From positions 1,845,001 to 1,909,000 of the forward strand of contig NC_018870.1 of the NCBI RefSeq assembly GCF_000305935.1: a DNA stretch of 64,000 nt, in the 5' to 3' direction. The DNA is from Thermacetogenium phaeum DSM 12270 (GTDB lineage Bacteria > Bacillota > DSM-12270 > Thermacetogeniales > Thermacetogeniaceae). Shown here piece by piece: positions 60,925 through 64,000 of the stretch. Numbering within the stretch: the first letter of the stretch is position 1; every line of letters begins with the position of its first letter. The notes below the pieces were generated by a model, which ran no database searches, was not told the origin of the DNA, and saw nothing but the letters and a program-made list of their open reading frames with translations. Position numbers and translations under genes: made by a program.

Positions 60925-61713
60925 ATGGGATTAACTTTTCTATCATCCGGGAGCAACGCCCCCATCAAACCCTCCCGGCCGAAGCCCCTCCCCCGGCGGC
61001 CGTTAATTGCCCTGGCGGGGAATCCCAATACCGGAAAGAGCACGTTGTTCAACGCCCTGACGGGGCTGAGGCAGCATACCGGCAACTGGCCGGGAAAAAC
61101 CGTCCTGAAAGCTACGGGGACATATTACTACAGGGACAAAAAGTTTCTCCTGGTGGACCTCCCGGGAACCTATTCCCTGCTGGCAAAATCGGCGGACGAA
61201 GAGGTGGCCCGGGATTTCATCTGTTTCGGGCACCCTGACGCCATCGTAGTGGTCACCGATGCCACCAGCCTGGAACGCAACCTGAACCTGGTGCTGCAGG
61301 TTATGGAAATCTCCCCGCAAGTCGTGGTCTGCGTCAACCTGATGGATGAGGCCAGGAGAAGAAAGATGCGGGTGGACGTGGAGGCTCTGTCCAGGGAACT
61401 GGGAGTCCCCTGCATCCCTACCGCTGCCCGGAACGGTGTCGGGCTCGAAGAGCTGAAAGAAGCCATTTACAACGTAGCGACCGGGAAAATCACCCCCTCC
61501 CCCAGGCTGGTCACCTATGCCCCGGAGGTGGAGCAGGCCGCTGCGGAACTTGCGGCGCAGATCCGCCCCTATCTTCCCCGGCGGGTGAATCACCGCTGGG
61601 TCGCCCTGCGCCTGCTGGAGGGTGACTATAGCATCGTCGAGGCCATCTGCGGCCACCAGGACGAGGAATCAGAAAAAGCCGCCAGGAGGGAGGTTGCGGC
61701 ATGGGCTCGCTGA
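60925..61713 (+). CDS. feoB: FeoB GTPase domain (N-terminal half)
   Basis: A 262-residue protein equal to the cytoplasmic G domain and helical GDI domain of FeoB. The G1 loop GNPNTGKST is at 33-41, the G3 motif DLPG near 77, and NLMDE near 138. No membrane segment follows; the membrane part is encoded by the next frame, which overlaps by 13 bases. The first 25 residues are extra. A GTG/ATG with an AGGAG site at 60917 starts it. Confidence 0.93.
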   Translation: MGLTFLSSGSNAPIKPSRPKPLPRRPLIALAGNPNTGKSTLFNALTGLRQHTGNWPGKTVLKATGTYYYRDKKFLLVDLPGTYSLLAKSADEEVARDFICFGHPDAIVVVTDATSLERNLNLVLQVMEISPQVVVCVNLMDEARRRKMRVDVEALSRELGVPCIPTAARNGVGLEELKEAIYNVATGKITPSPRLVTYAPEVEQAAAELAAQIRPYLPRRVNHRWVALRLLEGDYSIVEAICGHQDEESEKAARREVAAWAR

Positions 61714-63098
61714 CAACTCCCCTCTCCTCGCTGCTTGCAGAAATTGACAAAGAAATATCCCCCGCCCGAAGGCAGGAAATCCGGGACTCCATCGTCGGCA
61801 GCATCTACAGCCACGCCGAGGCCATCGCCGCCAGGGTCGTCCACTACCAGGAGCGAAAAATGAGGTGGGACGAGAAAATCGACGATGTGCTCACCTCCCG
61901 CCTGCTGGGAGTACCCGTCATGCTCGCCCTGCTGGGATGCATCCTCTGGCTGACCGTCATCGGGGCCAACTACCCCTCACAGGCACTTGCCGCCGGGCTG
62001 TTCTGGCTGGAAGAGCGCCTGACCGCGCTTTTTCTGTCGGCCGGCGCTCCCGCCTGGCTGCACGGGGTCCTGGTGTTGGGAATGTACAGAACGCTGGCCT
62101 GGGTTGTCTCCGTCATGCTCCCCCCAATGGCCATCTTCTTCCCCTTGTTCACCTTGCTGGAAGACCTGGGATACCTGCCCCGGGTGGCCTTCAACCTGGA
62201 CCGCTACTTTAAAAAAGCCTGCGCTCACGGTAAGCAGGCCCTCACCATGTGCATGGGCTTCGGCTGCAACGCCGCCGGGGTGACCTCTTGCCGGATCATC
62301 GAGTCACCCCGGGAGCGTCTGATCGCCATTCTGACGAACGTCTTTGTTCCCTGCAACGGGCGCTTCCCCACCCTGATCGCCCTGTCGCTGGTCTTTATGG
62401 GGGGCGCCGCTGCAACCCCTTTCAGAACGGCCGCAGCAACGGCAACGGTGGTGGCTTTGGTTCTGTTGGGAGTGGCGGTCACCCTCTTGATGTCCTGGGT
62501 GTTATCCAGAACCATCCTCAAGGGAATCCCCTCATTTTTTACGCTGGAACTGCCCCCTTACCGCAAACCCCAGGTCGGCCGCCTCCTGGTTCGCTCCCTG
62601 CTCGACCGGACCATCTTCGTGCTGATGCGGGCGGTGGTAATGGCAGCTCCCGCCGGCGCCTTTACTTGGATCCTGGCCAACACCCACATCGGGAGCTTGA
62701 ACATGATCTCTCACCTCACCGGCCTGCTGGATCCCTTCGGGCGCCTTCTCGGGATGGACGGTGTCATTATCCTGGCCTTTATCCTGGGGCTGCCGGCCAA
62801 CGAGATCGTCCTGCCGATCATGATCATGTGCTACGTTTCCGCAGGCACCATGCTGGAACTGGACAGCCTGCAGGCCCTGCAGGCCTTACTGGTGGATAAC
62901 GGCTGGACCCGGCTTACCGCCCTCTCCGTGATGCTCTTTTCACTGCTCCACTACCCCTGCGGCACCACCCTGCTGACAATCCACAAGGAGACGAACAGCC
63001 TGAAGTGGACCGTTCTCGCCGCCTTGATACCACTGACAGTGGCCGCTCTCACAACCTTTCTCATGGCGCAGCTGGCTACCGTCCTCGCAAGGCTTTAA
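61701..63098 (+). CDS. feoB: FeoB membrane domain (C-terminal half)
   Basis: A 465-residue membrane protein equal to the two Gate/FeoB_C domains of FeoB, with about eight to ten hydrophobic segments. The iron-path motif GFGCNAAGV near residue 188 and PCNGRFPT near 217 are intact. ATG 61701 has its own GGAGGT site inside the GTPase gene, so this is a real split gene rather than a frameshift. The two halves must associate to transport iron. Confidence 0.93.
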   Translation: MGSLTTPLSSLLAEIDKEISPARRQEIRDSIVGSIYSHAEAIAARVVHYQERKMRWDEKIDDVLTSRLLGVPVMLALLGCILWLTVIGANYPSQALAAGLFWLEERLTALFLSAGAPAWLHGVLVLGMYRTLAWVVSVMLPPMAIFFPLFTLLEDLGYLPRVAFNLDRYFKKACAHGKQALTMCMGFGCNAAGVTSCRIIESPRERLIAILTNVFVPCNGRFPTLIALSLVFMGGAAATPFRTAAATATVVALVLLGVAVTLLMSWVLSRTILKGIPSFFTLELPPYRKPQVGRLLVRSLLDRTIFVLMRAVVMAAPAGAFTWILANTHIGSLNMISHLTGLLDPFGRLLGMDGVIILAFILGLPANEIVLPIMIMCYVSAGTMLELDSLQALQALLVDNGWTRLTALSVMLFSLLHYPCGTTLLTIHKETNSLKWTVLAALIPLTVAALTTFLMAQLATVLARL

Positions 63099-63285
63099 CT
63101 GCTACCACCCCCAAAAGGCCACCTCCTATAATCACAAATGCCGGAAAATACGTCATGTAATAGCCGAGCCAACTGTAAACAGCCTCTCGCAGTGAAACAA
63201 CAGCAAATACCAAAACAGTAATCACTACCCCCAGCAGTGCTCCCAACAACCCGCCCCAAAATAAATACAGCACACTTTTACGCAA
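63076..63285 (-). CDS. Small membrane protein, unknown
   Basis: A 69-residue protein with two hydrophobic segments (LGALLGVVITVLVFAVVS and AFVIIGGGLLGVVAVKAL) and a short basic tail. I recognise no family. TTG 63285 has AGGAGG eight bases upstream, which supports translation. It converges on the feoB membrane-half gene and overlaps it by 23 bases. Confidence 0.6.
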   Translation of the reverse strand: MRKSVLYLFWGGLLGALLGVVITVLVFAVVSLREAVYSWLGYYMTYFPAFVIIGGGLLGVVAVKALRGR

Positions 63286-63329
63286 GGTTGGTACCTCCTG
63301 ACATTAAGGGGAGAAGGGGGAGTGCCTTA

Positions 63330-63992
63330 TCAGCGCATTCTCCGGAGCAGTTCGTAGATCAGCCGGGCGGTGACACCCCAGACAATCCGCGGTCCCATCC
63401 GATACACCAGGATCCGATGGGTTCTGGAGCCCCAGGGCCGGGAATAGCGCTTCGGCAGCCCCAACTCTGCGCTCGGGAACAGGATTCGCACCTGCCCGGT
63501 GTTTTCTTCCGTGTAGGTCGGGTGCACCCGTACCAGAGCCCGATATTCTTCGGGTGAAGTATTTTCAAAGCGCGACACCGGAATGGTGAAGGCGGACTTA
63601 ACCTCGCTTGTGTTGATGCGCAGTTCATCCAAGCCCCGAAGCCGGCATACCCCGACATAGGCGTCCACGATCGCCCCCATCGAGGTGTACAGAGTACCCA
63701 GAGCGCCGAGCAGCTCCAACCGCTCTTTCGCAATCCCTAACTCCTCCACCGTCTCCCGGATTGCGGTTTGCACCGTATCCGCATCTTGTTCCGGGTCGAA
63801 AGCCCCTCCGGGGAAGCAGATCTCTCCACCCTGAGGGATCTCCAATTGGCGTTCCTCAAGGACAAAGTGGTATTCCCCGTCCACCGGCATCAGCAACATC
63901 AGCACGGCGGTGTTAAGGTGGTCCTCCCTGCCTAAGAGGCCCGGCCGGTCAGATAGCCGGTGCTGAAGCTGCATCAATTGTTCTCCAGTCAT
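63330..63992 (-). CDS. Nudix hydrolase, CoA pyrophosphatase type
   Basis: A 220-residue Nudix protein. The box includes FPGGAFDP near residue 59 and RETVEELGI near 78, and the preceding EIPQGGEICFPGG stretch fits the UPF0035 signature of enzymes that hydrolyse coenzyme A and its esters. ATG 63992 is close to the window edge, so its upstream context is not seen. The family trims damaged or excess CoA derivatives. Confidence 0.85.
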   Translation of the reverse strand: MTGEQLMQLQHRLSDRPGLLGREDHLNTAVLMLLMPVDGEYHFVLEERQLEIPQGGEICFPGGAFDPEQDADTVQTAIRETVEELGIAKERLELLGALGTLYTSMGAIVDAYVGVCRLRGLDELRINTSEVKSAFTIPVSRFENTSPEEYRALVRVHPTYTEENTGQVRILFPSAELGLPKRYSRPWGSRTHRILVYRMGPRIVWGVTARLIYELLRRMR

Positions 63993-64000
63993 CTAAGAGA

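Noticed and set aside
61690-61720. Frameshift in feoB
   Set aside because: The second half has its own start codon and GGAGGT site, which supports a real gene split.
1-64000. CRISPR arrays, tRNA and rRNA genes
   Set aside because: No regularly spaced repeats and no tRNA or rRNA signatures were noticed; a tRNAscan and repeat search would settle it.

Overview
The window reads as chromosomal DNA of a spore-forming, anaerobic, low-branching Firmicute (class Clostridia, in the general neighbourhood of Thermacetogenium, Pelotomaculum, Desulfotomaculum or Moorella). The reasons are a selenocysteine-containing NAD-linked formate dehydrogenase set, a spore-cortex-hydrolase-like SleB domain behind a c-di-AMP riboswitch, a lysine riboswitch, CoA-dehydratase activase genes, a spore-coat-like gene remnant, and strong AGGAGG sites that allow many GTG and TTG starts. 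The genus is an inference; no 16S rRNA or tRNA gene is visible here.

Layout. 0-2.7 kb: tyrosyl-tRNA synthetase and an iron alcohol dehydrogenase (minus). 2.7-3.7 kb: a highly structured non-coding block and a broken spore-coat gene. 3.8-7.7 kb: a CDP-alcohol phosphatidyltransferase, then an ABC transporter of the TrpXYZ type behind a long leader. 7.7-10.1 kb: an accessory stretch with a Com-like zinc ribbon, a 256-nt group II intron derivative with no reverse transcriptase sitting beside a terminator, and an XRE-ImmA/IrrE protein whose zinc-protease motif lacks the catalytic Glu. 10.2-13.8 kb: yqfO, trmK, queF, a flavin reductase and a secreted unknown. 14.1-19.7 kb: a formate dehydrogenase operon (NuoE-like, 2Fe-2S protein, NuoF-like, selenoprotein FdhA). 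20-25 kb: riboswitch plus a five-LysM SleB protein, a radical SAM/PDZ protein, lgt. 24-30.3 kb: a minus operon acpS-nnrD/E-alr-tsaE-tsaB-rimI-DUF3006-small ORF-tsaD. 30.6-41 kb: housekeeping genes (enoate reductase, cheW, ychF, aldo/keto reductase, alanine symporter, upp, degV, MBL hydrolase, HAD phosphatase). 41.2-46.6 kb: lysine riboswitch and NhaC-type transporter, NlpC/P60 peptidase, two Gate-domain membrane proteins, nth. 46.8-54.7 kb: three multicopper-oxidase-like proteins and a 1524-residue scaffold protein. 54.9-58.8 kb: a TetR-controlled operon of three activase-type proteins. 58.9-64 kb: small genes, DUF1189, feoA-feoB split in two, and a Nudix hydrolase.

The most unusual unit is the 46.8-54.7 kb operon. 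The copper ligands of one two-domain multicopper oxidase are divided between two paralogues: the first has a full T1 set and half of a trinuclear site in its domain 1, the second has the other half in its domain 2, and the third has lost nearly all. None of the four proteins has a signal peptide, and the operon is preceded by a sequence fitting a sigma-K promoter. A heteromeric copper oxidase on the spore surface is the working hypothesis. Other points of interest are the selenocysteine codon with its SECIS loop in fdhA, the intron derivative, the structured block at 2.7-3.3 kb, the unclassified leader before the ABC transporter, and the tightly autoregulated TetR/activase operon.
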